Below, one piece after another: positions 15,680-26,100 of a stretch of DNA of 40,876 nt. The notes under the pieces were generated by a model, which ran no database searches, had not been told where the DNA came from, and saw only the letters and a list, made by a program, of their open reading frames with translations. A program made the translations under genes and the position numbers. Source of the stretch: a virus. Every line of letters begins with the position of its first letter. The first letter of the stretch is position 1. Location of the stretch: positions 1 through 40,876 of the IMG/VR virus record IMGVR_UViG_3300005939_000015, one strand, 5' to 3'.

Positions 15680-17257
15680 TTAGAATGTTCTTATACTAAC
15701 AGGCAGGCGAGGTTCATAAACATCCATTTTCCCGGCTAGCATTAATGCGGTTAAATAAGCAAAGAGGGTAGAAAATCCGTAATCATCAGGTCTCCCTGGC
15801 TCCCTATCATACATAATAGATTTTCTACTTTCAGAATACTCAACAGTGAAACTTAGAAAATCCTTCAGATATTTACCAGAAACTTCCCACTTTGGAAACA
15901 GCACCATCTTATGCTTAAGCTGCAAGAAGAAATATTTTAGTATTTCCGTTCTATCTAATCTAAAAAGATAGGCATCTGGATCCCATTTTATAGTCTCTTT
16001 TAGTCTTCCTACTAACTGATACTCGGTAAGCCGATCTCCCCCGTGGGATAAAGCCTGCCTTAGCTGAGCATTAATCCCCCCGGAACCAACCCCCCAGTCC
16101 ACCCCTAGTACTTGTACCTTGTAAACTCGGCATAATCTAAGGATATCGTTAAAAATGAAGTTAAAGTCAGCTTCTTTTCCTTCATACCTATAGGAGTAAG
16201 CTACTCTAAATCTATCTCCTACTAATCCCCCTATAGTAACAATGGTAAAGGATTCTTCTCCAAGAGGAGTAGCATAGTCTACCCCCATTACTAAGGGTAA
16301 GTTACCGTATATACGGGGTTCATAGCCACTATCAAACTCCCGGTCTTCACATATAGCTAAGAGTTCATCCTGGGTAATAGGCTTGGTGACCATATCATAG
16401 GGTCTTGCCAAAACTTCATTGTAAAATTTCTGCCTAGTATAAGCTTTAGTATATTTATACCATATTTTATCCCATTGTATCCAGGGAACAATTGGTTGTG
16501 GTATACGAAACCCCTGATAATAGGGTTCTTCTAATTCCTCAGTAGTGCTTATCCACACCCCATTTTGAGGGTTCAAAAGGGAACCACATTTCCTACAAGA
16601 AAGTCCCTTTTTTTCTAAATTGTGTTCTTCTACTGTTTGGTAAGTTCCACAAGAGGTGCACTTTATAACCCATTCATTTTTTGTAGACAGATCCCAATAA
16701 TGCTGTATGGCATTAACTTTAGATTTAGGGGTTCCGGCATATAACTGAAAAGGTCGTTTACTATGTGACTGAACTTCTTCTACAACGGGAATCTCATCCC
16801 TAAGCATATCCTGTATTTCATCTATACATAGTGTATCAGCAGACAATCCTCTAATGCGATCTGCGGTTAGGTACATATATCTAAGATATAGCTCAGAGCC
16901 GTTGGTTAACTGTCTCTGTAATACCCTATCAGTTTTCTTTGTGCTTGTAAAATTTTTACGTACAAATGGGGAGTACCTAATGAATGGATCTATTTTTTGA
17001 GAAGAAAATACGCGAGCCTGTTCCTGAGTAGGGGCTACATATAGCCCTGTAGTATAAGGTGTCAAGATCATATCTGATACTAATTTTGCAGCCAGGGTAG
17101 TAGATTTCTCTACCTGTCTCCCCGTGTACAAAAGTACCCTTTCATAACCTCCGTCATAAACTGGTAAAATGTAATTTCTATCCTCTAATGTAAAAGGATC
17201 TCCGTCTAACATAAGTATAGATTGGGCTAATTTAGAGGGGGTAGCTTCTATTGACAT
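15680..17257 (-). CDS. terL: Terminase large subunit (packaging ATPase/nuclease)
   Basis: This is the motor that packages DNA into the prohead and cuts concatemers. The N-terminal ATPase carries a Walker A-like GRQVEKST (residues 46-53), Walker B TLCIDEIQ (142-149, D146/E147) and a coupling motif YAGTP (173-177). A zinc ribbon is inserted between ATPase and nuclease: C200/C203 and C221/C224. The nuclease half shows the expected acidic residues in MGVDYATP (D327), GVDWGVG (D387) and RPDDYGFS (D491/D492). Length (525 aa) is normal. ATG at 17257 has GGAGAA upstream and overlaps the preceding gene by 10 bases. Walker A has Glu where many P-loops have Gly. No obvious small terminase subunit is adjacent. 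Confidence 0.93.
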   Translation of the reverse strand: MSIEATPSKLAQSILMLDGDPFTLEDRNYILPVYDGGYERVLLYTGRQVEKSTTLAAKLVSDMILTPYTTGLYVAPTQEQARVFSSQKIDPFIRYSPFVRKNFTSTKKTDRVLQRQLTNGSELYLRYMYLTADRIRGLSADTLCIDEIQDMLRDEIPVVEEVQSHSKRPFQLYAGTPKSKVNAIQHYWDLSTKNEWVIKCTSCGTYQTVEEHNLEKKGLSCRKCGSLLNPQNGVWISTTEELEEPYYQGFRIPQPIVPWIQWDKIWYKYTKAYTRQKFYNEVLARPYDMVTKPITQDELLAICEDREFDSGYEPRIYGNLPLVMGVDYATPLGEESFTIVTIGGLVGDRFRVAYSYRYEGKEADFNFIFNDILRLCRVYKVQVLGVDWGVGSGGINAQLRQALSHGGDRLTEYQLVGRLKETIKWDPDAYLFRLDRTEILKYFFLQLKHKMVLFPKWEVSGKYLKDFLSFTVEYSESRKSIMYDREPGRPDDYGFSTLFAYLTALMLAGKMDVYEPRLPVSIRTF

Positions 17258-18042
17258 AAAGATTTCTCCAGTATATAGTAGATACCGTCTGTATAGAACA
17301 CTTGCATTCTAGGAGAATAGGCAATACAGACTTCTTTTCTTAGAGTACCTGACTTACAGTATCTTAAGGTGTTAGGTAGGTGTTCGTAAAGTTCATAAGA
17401 AAGTATTCTAGTAGTTTGTACAGAGAATCCTAGAGGGTCACATATGATAGATACATTTGAGGTTTTTCTAGAAGTAAATCCATTTATAGAAGGTAAATAG
17501 GTTTCTGCCAAGTAGAAATAGCTAGGACCTCTGAAGAAACCTATAAGGGATCCGTCCATGTTATTCCAGGGACTCTGGTCAGTGCCCTGTATTGTCAAAC
17601 TTTTAGCAGGATCTATATGAAGCCAGTTAGTCCACAATAACTTGGATAACCCCCTTATCTTTCTAGAAGGGCTCTTAATTTCCCCAGTAATTTCTAACTT
17701 AATATTGCCAGAGGGTACAGAAATTTCCTCAAGTTCTACATAGTACAAAGATTTAAGGGGCCCCTGCATAAGTTTGCTGTAATTTATTCCAGCAGAGTTT
17801 ACTAAAGTTACAGCCTGAGTTACAGAGAAATTCGAGGACTGAATAGTAATATACCAGGGTCCATAATAGGGAGTTCCTAATCGGTAACCTTGAATAGTCT
17901 TGTATAGTTTTCTGTATATTAAAACAGGCCTAATTTTAAATGATTTAGTATCTCGATCTGCCTGAGTATAATAGAAAGTTAGTCCAACTATATCTTCTAA
18001 ATTTTGAAGAGGGCTAATTTCTGTAGTCCAGTCTCTAACCAT
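17248..18042 (-). CDS. Hypothetical protein (264 aa) before terminase
   Basis: Unrecognised. It is beta-rich and aromatic (YYGPWYITIQSSNFSVTQAV; LIGFFRGPSYFYLAETYLP), with no membrane segment and three cysteines. It reads like a virion surface or fibre-associated protein rather than a small terminase subunit, which would be shorter and helical. ATG at 18042 has only a weak ribosome site. It overlaps the terminase start by 10 bases, indicating translational coupling. Confidence 0.65.
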   Translation of the reverse strand: MVRDWTTEISPLQNLEDIVGLTFYYTQADRDTKSFKIRPVLIYRKLYKTIQGYRLGTPYYGPWYITIQSSNFSVTQAVTLVNSAGINYSKLMQGPLKSLYYVELEEISVPSGNIKLEITGEIKSPSRKIRGLSKLLWTNWLHIDPAKSLTIQGTDQSPWNNMDGSLIGFFRGPSYFYLAETYLPSINGFTSRKTSNVSIICDPLGFSVQTTRILSYELYEHLPNTLRYCKSGTLRKEVCIAYSPRMQVFYTDGIYYILEKSLCQ

Positions 18043-18053
18043 ATTATATAGAC

Positions 18054-18263
18054 TTAATCCAACTTTCTATTATCACAAATTTGAAGTAATCTCTGACCTT
18101 CTTCTGTTAAAGAAGCGTGTCTATCTTTTGAGGATATGAGATCTAATTCATATAGAGTAGCTAAAGATTTCTGAGAGAATCCACCAGCTACAAAATCTTG
18201 TACTAATTCTATAATTTCAGAAGAATAGTCTCCATACTTAGTCAATTTCGTCAATTCTTTCAT
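18054..18263 (-). CDS. Small protein with possible winged-helix fold (69 aa)
   Basis: The C-terminal half resembles a winged helix-turn-helix pattern: SQKSLATLYELDLISSKD followed by a short wing and HASLTEEGQRLLQI. That could mean DNA or protein binding, for instance a regulator or a reduced small terminase subunit. It is too short to decide. It overlaps the preceding gene by 26 bases, and the ribosome site is weak, so coupled translation is likely. Confidence 0.55.
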   Translation of the reverse strand: MKELTKLTKYGDYSSEIIELVQDFVAGGFSQKSLATLYELDLISSKDRHASLTEEGQRLLQICDNRKLD

Positions 18264-18633
18264 AAATACCGGAGGGGTCCAATTTTATAATAATTCCATT
18301 TTTACGGCCAGGAGATTTAACTCCTATTCTAGGTATTTTTAAAGTTTCAGTAGGCTGAAAACCGGCATCCAGCAGCATATTTACCTTAGTATAATAAACA
18401 ATTTCCACTTCATTACCAGCTTCTACAAAAGGCAAAAATTCAATCTCACCATGGGGACTGGTAACTTTAAAAGTGCGTTCTTCCATGTCTATTTCTGCTA
18501 TCTGTTCGTAAGCTTCTACTGAGAATTTTGCTACTTTATGGATTCCCCCCTTCTTGTTAAGAGTGGAGGTAAATCCTCCAGATTCTCCCTCGGCTATTTC
18601 ACCATTCTTGAATACTACTTTCCAATTAATCAT
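18238..18633 (-). CDS. Hypothetical protein (131 aa)
   Basis: This is a small, beta-rich soluble protein with no family recognised. It has several short strand-like segments (NWKVVFKNGEI, ERTFKVTSPHGEIEFLPF, EVEIVYYTKV, GIIIKLDPSGIYERI). ATG at 18633 has AAGGAG at eight bases. It sits in the five-gene group between the giant protein and the terminase. Confidence 0.7.
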   Translation of the reverse strand: MINWKVVFKNGEIAEGESGGFTSTLNKKGGIHKVAKFSVEAYEQIAEIDMEERTFKVTSPHGEIEFLPFVEAGNEVEIVYYTKVNMLLDAGFQPTETLKIPRIGVKSPGRKNGIIIKLDPSGIYERIDEID

Positions 18634-18702
18634 TTAGTTCACTCCTTCTTTTAGTTTATTATTAAAATGTTTGAATCTACTAGTAATTATTTATTAAATA
18701 GG

Positions 18703-19170
18703 CTATAGCCACAACGGTATTGTGAGCAATCCTTTACTTACACCAGATATGTGTGCTATAACGAAGCTATCTCCACAGGATCTCTGTACGGTACTTCTTT
18801 TTAGTAGGCCTAGCTGAGGTCCATTCGCTTTATAAGTTCTGCGAACACAACAACCAGCTTCCGGGTTATCCGCTCTAACGATGCATAACCTCATTTCTTC
18901 GGAAGTATTTCCTAAATTAACAATGTTGTATTCTCCTTCACCCTTTTCTACTAGTAAAGCATCTTTCCATCTTTCCTGCAACTTTAAAGTCTTAGAGTTT
19001 ACCCAATACTGTCTCTTAAACTTTTTTTTATCTATTGGAGTTTCTAAGGATATATCTGAGAGATACAAGCAGGGTCTGCTCAGATCAGTACAATAAGAGG
19101 ATATCGTCAATATAATTCCATCTTTATTATACTCTAGTGCATACTTACCATCAGTAAGGGAAACTGTCAT
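18703..19170 (-). CDS. Hypothetical protein (155 aa)
   Basis: No family recognised. The predicted strands and six cysteines (YCTDLSRPCLYL; LCIVRADNPEAGCCVRR; QRSCGDS) suggest a small disulphide- or metal-stabilised beta domain. The ATG overlaps the stop of the upstream gene (ATGA arrangement) and has GGAGGAG upstream, so the two are translationally coupled. Association with the upstream 321-residue protein is therefore likely. Confidence 0.7.
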   Translation of the reverse strand: MTVSLTDGKYALEYNKDGIILTISSYCTDLSRPCLYLSDISLETPIDKKKFKRQYWVNSKTLKLQERWKDALLVEKGEGEYNIVNLGNTSEEMRLCIVRADNPEAGCCVRRTYKANGPQLGLLKRSTVQRSCGDSFVIAHISGVSKGLLTIPLWL

Positions 19171-20132
19171 TTCTCCTCCATAGATACAGCCATCATATTA
19201 GTAGCATTCTTAAGAGAAGTGATGTTAAACTGCCTAGATATATTATTTACTGAACTGTGTATATAGACCACAATATCCTGAGGACTTGTAGCATCTCTAT
19301 TTATGTTAGGGGTTCTAATAGAAGCTCCGTAAGAGTCCTTTGTGGTTGTGAAGGCTCCAGCAGGCAGGGTATAGGTACATTCAAAGAAAGCTTCTCCCGG
19401 TATTTCCGGATCATTTTTATCTCTCATACCTATAACTATAGGTAAAGCATTAATATTTGTTTGATGTTGCCTAGTAATACTGAATTCTAGTGATAAATAA
19501 GTGGGTAATTGACTATCCAACATACCGGGCTGATTTATAGCACAACTAGGAAATTCTGTTGCAAGATTTGCGTATGAAGTTTCTTCATGTTCTGAGCCGC
19601 AAGTAAAATTATCTTCCTCCGCTTTTGTAAGGGTTACACTTTCCCAGCTTAGTGAATATTCCTCAAGTAAATCTATGAATTTCTGAGCAGAACCGGATCT
19701 TGTTCTAGAAAGAACCATGTAATGTCCAAATGGGGATGAAGTAAGTGCAAGCCTTAGAGCAGATTCTTGTCGGGTGATTGTATCCAGAGAGTTACCACTA
19801 AAGTTTATCATTAAAGTTTTTCCTACAGAGCCTTCTTCATGATGTATTTTAACTAAGATTGGATCACTACCAATATAAATAGTGTCCCCTCCTACTAGAG
19901 AAAGAGAAGAAGTTACCCCGTATTCTTTAGAGGAGGCTCCCCCGGCCATCAGATAGCCTTTTGTTGGGGAGGGGGCCCCACAAGCTCCTAGTAAAGTAGC
20001 CCCCATGTGTAACAACCCATCCGGTTCTGTATATTCCACCCCTTTAAATACTATAGGTAGCCTAGTATCAGTTAAATCAGGTTCATAAGCAAATACAACT
20101 GGATTTCCTGTATCAAAAGATGTTAGTTTCAC
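19167..20132 (-). CDS. Hypothetical protein (321 aa) following the giant gene
   Basis: No family recognised. The sequence is beta-rich with Gly-rich turns (LMAGGASSKEYGVTSSLSLV; GGDTIYIGSDPILVKI), one helix (SAQKFIDLLEEYSLSW) and three cysteines, without signal peptide. The start is GTG at 20132, two bases after the stop of the giant gene, with GGAGG twelve bases upstream. Co-transcription with the giant gene suggests a partner such as a fibre-associated or attachment protein (inference). Confidence 0.65.
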   Translation of the reverse strand: MKLTSFDTGNPVVFAYEPDLTDTRLPIVFKGVEYTEPDGLLHMGATLLGACGAPSPTKGYLMAGGASSKEYGVTSSLSLVGGDTIYIGSDPILVKIHHEEGSVGKTLMINFSGNSLDTITRQESALRLALTSSPFGHYMVLSRTRSGSAQKFIDLLEEYSLSWESVTLTKAEEDNFTCGSEHEETSYANLATEFPSCAINQPGMLDSQLPTYLSLEFSITRQHQTNINALPIVIGMRDKNDPEIPGEAFFECTYTLPAGAFTTTKDSYGASIRTPNINRDATSPQDIVVYIHSSVNNISRQFNITSLKNATNMMAVSMEEK

Positions 20133-20133
20133 T

Positions 20134-23100
20134 TTAGATAGTAACCTCCTTTACAGAAATTTCAAAACTACCTACTCCATTTTCCACATAAGCTTCTTCA
20201 CAACCACTGGCTATACAACTATTTCTATCCGGGAAGAATCCAGTAGAACTTTCTTCACATATTCCTGAAATACAATCATATCTTACAGATACTGAGCATA
20301 AAGGAATAGCAGATCCTTCTGTTATATAACTTTTTACAGCCTCAATTCTACACCTGTATGGATTATTGTAGCAGTAGGAGGTCACAGCAGGGTTTCCGTT
20401 TAAGTTTGTAAGATAACCACCTGAAACCATCAAAGTGTAAATTTCTCCGGTACTAGTTTTGGTAATCTGGTATAAACATCCCCCTGAGATATCTACTAAA
20501 CCTGTCTGCCGGAACCCGGATTCTGAAGCACATACTTGAGGAATGATACAGTCATTCACCATAGGTCCGGTCTCACATTCCTGGAACAAGACTCCATTAA
20601 TCATGCAGGAAGATAGATCATAATTCTCCAATCTATTACTGCTAATCTCAGTTAAATCTCCAGAAGAATCTGTTGTTACTGTAAATATGTCTCCTGCACA
20701 ATTTACCTGGAAGGATCCGTTAGGAGTCCCCGGTATTACTGTCTGAACTTCTCCACCAATAGTGTAGCAAAGTTCTGGCATAAGGACAACTGAACAACTT
20801 GACAGATCTCGGTATTCTCCTGTTCCTCCTGGAGTTTTATATAGGCCACACATGCCATCCTCTAAATAGGCTACTAAGATAAGTTCTTTATCAGCATCTG
20901 TAATATCTCCGTTTTCATCTAAGACAATCTCAATAGCATTTCCAGTGCCACATTTTAAATAGTAAGTTTCTCCCGGTAAGCCCGGTTGAATGATCTTTAT
21001 AAAGTCTGGGTCAACCTCTGTAGGAAGTAAATAAGGAGTGTAATTAGGGGTGGCTAGACTAGAAGGAGAGGCAGTAGGGGCACAGGTTGCTACTACTATG
21101 TCTCCATAAGTAGTTACCATATTCTGGCGATTTACACTCAGCTGCATTACTAAAGGCTTAGCATACACATACAGCTCCGATAAGGTTATTTCCCCATTTC
21201 CATCTATATCCGCATTGAACGTATTATCTATAGCGGAGGTGGGTTGAAGTATTCCAGAAGCTCCGAGCCCGTCTGCTATAGCAAAAGACATAAAGCCTGA
21301 GTAGGTCTGAGAGCCATAGGCATTCTCCCCGGGAGAAGAGGCTGCTATTACTGAAAATTCTTGATCAGATGAATCCTGCATTGAAAATTTCCCGGAGCTA
21401 GTTCCAAAGATATCCAGTACACCTTGATTGAACCCTGCTGATTTACTAAATTGTTCTGTATATAACTCAGGGTTGATCCAGGTAGCATCTTCTAGACTTA
21501 GCTGAGAAAATCCGCTAGATTGGCAGGCTTCAATTAATACAATTTTTTTACCTGGTATGGCTGATAGTTTTGTTCTTAATCTTTCTACTGAATAGGCGGC
21601 TAGTTCAGCAGTAGCTAAAACAGAATTCCCTTCTACGGAGGCCCCATGACCAGACCAGTAAAACAGGAAAACATCCTGTGAAGTAATACTAGAGTCTGAA
21701 CTATAAACTGAGAAAGCGGCATCCAATTCCGGGGACGTAATTCTAGGGGATTTTACCGTAATTTGATAAGGGGTATTCTGGTTAACCAGTACAGCCCTAA
21801 TTCTTTCTACACCGGTAGCGCTTATAGGTAAATTCTGGGAGGGGTCATCGTATTCCCCGGAAGCTACTAGTAGAGCTCTATAGGTAGGAGATCCTGACGG
21901 GGGTGAGGGGGCTATGCAGGTAGCTTGGCAATCAGCCTCTGTTTGTACCCCTAAAATATTCTCTTCACAGGTAAAAGTATCAGTATTACAGATATACTTA
22001 GGGCTGGGAGCTGGCGGAGCTGTGCACATAGACTGACATTGACTTAAAGTCATAGTCCCAGTAGGACCTAGTTTACAAGAATAGCTATCACTAATATCGC
22101 AGTAATACTTCTCTTCTACATTAGCAACACATGTTGAGATGCACTCTACATGTGAACTACCTGTTGAAGCTTCTACACAGTTACCGGAAGTGCACCTATA
22201 CTGCTGTTTTCCCGAACTTCGTATATCATAATTAGTATAAGCTCCGTTGCAGATAGCTTTAACCGTACGTATTTGATAGGAAGCCGATAAAGCTGGGAGA
22301 TTGTTAAAATACCCCCCTGAATCTAACGTTAAAGGTACAGCATTAGCGGAGTAGCTACAACAACTATCAGGAGATATTGGAGTAAGTTGGGTATATTCAT
22401 AAACTGTGGAAGCTAACTGATTTACATCTGAAGCATACCCTGTAAATTCAGAAGAAGCTGAACAGGAGGGAACCGTGTAATTACCAACATATTTTCCAGT
22501 AGAAAACCAACCTTCCCAGGTGAAACACTGGACAGTACTAAGAGACCCATATAAATCTTCGGTCATTAAATGTAGATTAGTGAACCACCCATTACTACCA
22601 TTTATCCAAGCAGCTCCATTTACTTCCAAATTAGCTCCATCTAAAGTATATCTACATCCAGAATTAGCTACTGATGCTCCCTGGGTGTAAGTAGCAACCC
22701 CACCAACTACCGTCTTACATAGAACTGGATTTGGGCAAGAGTTAGGAACCGGGTCTGGAGTGCCCCCTCCCCCACCACCCCCTGAAGTGACTAAGTAAAC
22801 AGTCTTATTAAAAATTGATCCAGATGCAGAAGCAGGTACAGTAAAACTAGTTTCTACATAAGTGTTGTAGCCTGATTTAGAAACTGTTAGAGTAAAAGTT
22901 TCTCCTATCGGGAAAGATTCAAAGGTTGCAGTAGAAGGGGCACTAAAAACTTGAGAGGACTTTTGTACATTAACAGGACATCCATAGAGAACAGTATTTG
23001 TGGTGCCATCCTTAACAGTTACCTTCAAGGTACTTAATCCACTTACCGGAGCTGAGTCTACTATCTCCGGACCGGAATTTCCGGCAGAATCATATAGATA

Positions 23101-26100
23101 GCATGAATATTCTTGATAAGATCCTTCAATGGGTAGATGTGTACTAATGAAAAGCACTAGGTTAGCTATAGTGGAAGAAGTTGTGGAATCTGATGCCTCC
23201 GCGTCAGCATAATCAGAATTTCCCCATCTATCCGTTATTCTACAAGAATAGTAGCCGGGAGCATGCCCCCATGCTGTGTAAACTCCTGACCTAGATACAG
23301 ATGTTTGCGGGGGGGAGGTTGGCGGAGGAGTAACAACATTGGTATGAGTTTTTGAGTAACCCCCGGGACCGGTAACATCTACTGTTAGATTAGGTATAAC
23401 TCTAGAAGATACATCAAAATCACTAGCTCTAATTACATATAAAGGGGGACCAGATGGTTCCGGGGGAGTAATACCCCCACTCATAGCTATAGATATTTCT
23501 TGAGTAGCAGAGCTCCCTGTTATTACTACAGAAGTTGTTACCGGACTTTCATTCTGCGACTTTACTACAATAGTATAAGTTCCAGGTTCAAGATTTACAA
23601 AAGTATAGGTCTTCCCCCATACTGTAGAACTAAATCCCCCGGGACCTGTTACAGTTATTTCGGGTATCTCAGAAATAGGGTTTCCTTCACTATCCGTAAC
23701 TATTACATTTAAATTAGTCAATACATTGTATGGGTCTTCACTTAAATATACATTAATAACTACTCCATCATTTTCTAAGAGAAATCTTCTGACTAAAGTT
23801 TCTGGAGAATATCCAGATAAAGTCACATCTAAAGTATAGCGCCCTTCTAGAACATTCTGGAAAAGAGCCGTTCCTGTAGAGCCCGTTAATTTGGAACTGG
23901 GGCTGGGACCTGAAATGGTTACAGAAGCTCCTGGAGCTAACATATCTCCAGCCATTCCAGTTTTAGGTTTGTATACTCTAACTGTAAAGTTAGTATATAC
24001 TGGGTCAGGGGGTATCTCCACTCTTTCATAGATTAAATCAGGATTGGGGCATTTTACTCTAGTTAGGTCTTCTCCAGTAGAAGTACCACAGGTACTCTCA
24101 CAAGTTTCTCGTGAAGAACCTGTGCGGGCTACTTTACATGTATGAGTAGTAGGATCACAAGTATATCTAGGAACATAACAAGTTGACTGGCATTCAGCAA
24201 AGGTGGAGTGGCCAGAAGGGCCCTGAACACAAGTATATTGAGAATTGCAGTAATATAACTCATCTTCTTCTATAACCCGACAAGTATTATTGCAGTCAAT
24301 CAAAGATTGATAGCCACGAGTCTCTGAGGCCACACATCTAGGAGTACCTCCAGAAACATCACAATAATACAAACTCTCTTCAGGAACAATTGTCCGCTCA
24401 TTAACATTAACTGTAAAATTGATTTTATAAGGGGTAGGATAACCGGGGCTCATAAACTGAGGCATAACATCAAATTTAGGCCCCCCATTTCTTATACAGT
24501 CTAAGTCCCAGGGGGAGTAAATCTGTTGTAAGTATCTTCCAACGGGTTTAGTAGTATGCCAGCTGAAAGTGTAGCCCGTGATAGGAGCAACACCAGGTTC
24601 ACAGACACCCAGACTTACCCAGGGACTCATTGGGAATAAGTAAGGAACTCCTGGAAAATCTGTGCTAGAAGGTCTTATTGTATAATCTATTAGCCAGTCC
24701 GCGGCATTTTCACAGGCGCATCTCCGGGTATTGGTAGAGGGGTCTAAAATATCTACACCGCAGTGGGGTAAACAATCTGCATCTACTAATTTTAAATTTC
24801 TCCACGACCCTATATTAATTTTACCTTGAATGATTAAATCTATAGTTCCAATTTGGCACTGGCCATCACAGTCCGCTGCTGTATAAGTTCCTGATAAACT
24901 GGGTTCGCAGACCCCTGTGACAGGATTACAGCTATAACCAGGCTCAGGAGCCTGGCACGTACTTAAACATTGACCATGAGTTAAGGTTCCGTTGATGGGA
25001 TCTCTTATACAAATACCTGTTGTAATCTGGCATAGATATTCAGTTAAGGGGGAGGCATTGCAGGTAGAATTGCATTCAGAATAAGTCATACTACCTGTTA
25101 TATCATCCCGTATACAGTCCCCTCCTGCGGTACAATTATACTTAGGTGTTACCGGGGGGGCTTCACAGGTAACTAAGCATTCAGCTTCTGTTTGAGTTCC
25201 GGCTGGATCTTCTATACATGTATAAGTACTGGTATTACAACTCCAAGTATTGTCTGCCGGCAAAGTGCAAGAAGAAATACACTCAGCATGGGTCATCGTT
25301 CCAGTTGGAGTTATTACACACATATCATTGATACAATCATATTTATCTGTCGGTGAAGAACACTCCCTTATAGGGTAGGTTAAAGTTCCTCCTCCAGGTA
25401 CGTTTACATTTACAACAGTAATTCTACTAGAAGTGGTAATACCCCCAATATTAGTAAAATAACCCCCTGATTGAGTTAAATTATTTCCGGCTATACTATA
25501 GGAACAGGTACCCGCCCCTGAAGGTAGTGCATCAGTTTGCTGGTAATGATACAGAGAGGCCAATAAATCTACTGGAATTTCAGTATAACTTAAGCCCATA
25601 GGGGAACCTACAGCTTGATGCAGTGTGGGGGAAATACTCTGAAGTCTATTTACTATCTGAATGGATCCATCTAACATAATATTAAATACATACCAGTATC
25701 TAGGAGTAGTAACCCCACTGGGTACGGGGGGTCTTTGGATTGCCGTAGAAGCTCCATCAGTAACTATCTCAACTTGAGCAGCAGTACTTCCGCTATCGTC
25801 AAAATAACCAGGAGTCCCACCCCACACATAAATGAAATAAGTACCAATTCTATCCCCAGTCTTAGCTATATGTACAGTCTCTGGCCCATAACCGGAAACG
25901 TCATCAACATCCAATCTAACAAAAGGTTCACTAACAGCAGATCCTTTATTGCTATAATAGATATGAGATTCAACTCCACCCGGGATAGGTTGGGATAAAA
26001 AATGAGAATCTAAGTCTCTAGGTTCAGCCCCCCAGGTTAAAATTGCTTTAACTTCATCAGAGGCCATTACCCGAGATAATGCAATAACTACCCCGGATTT

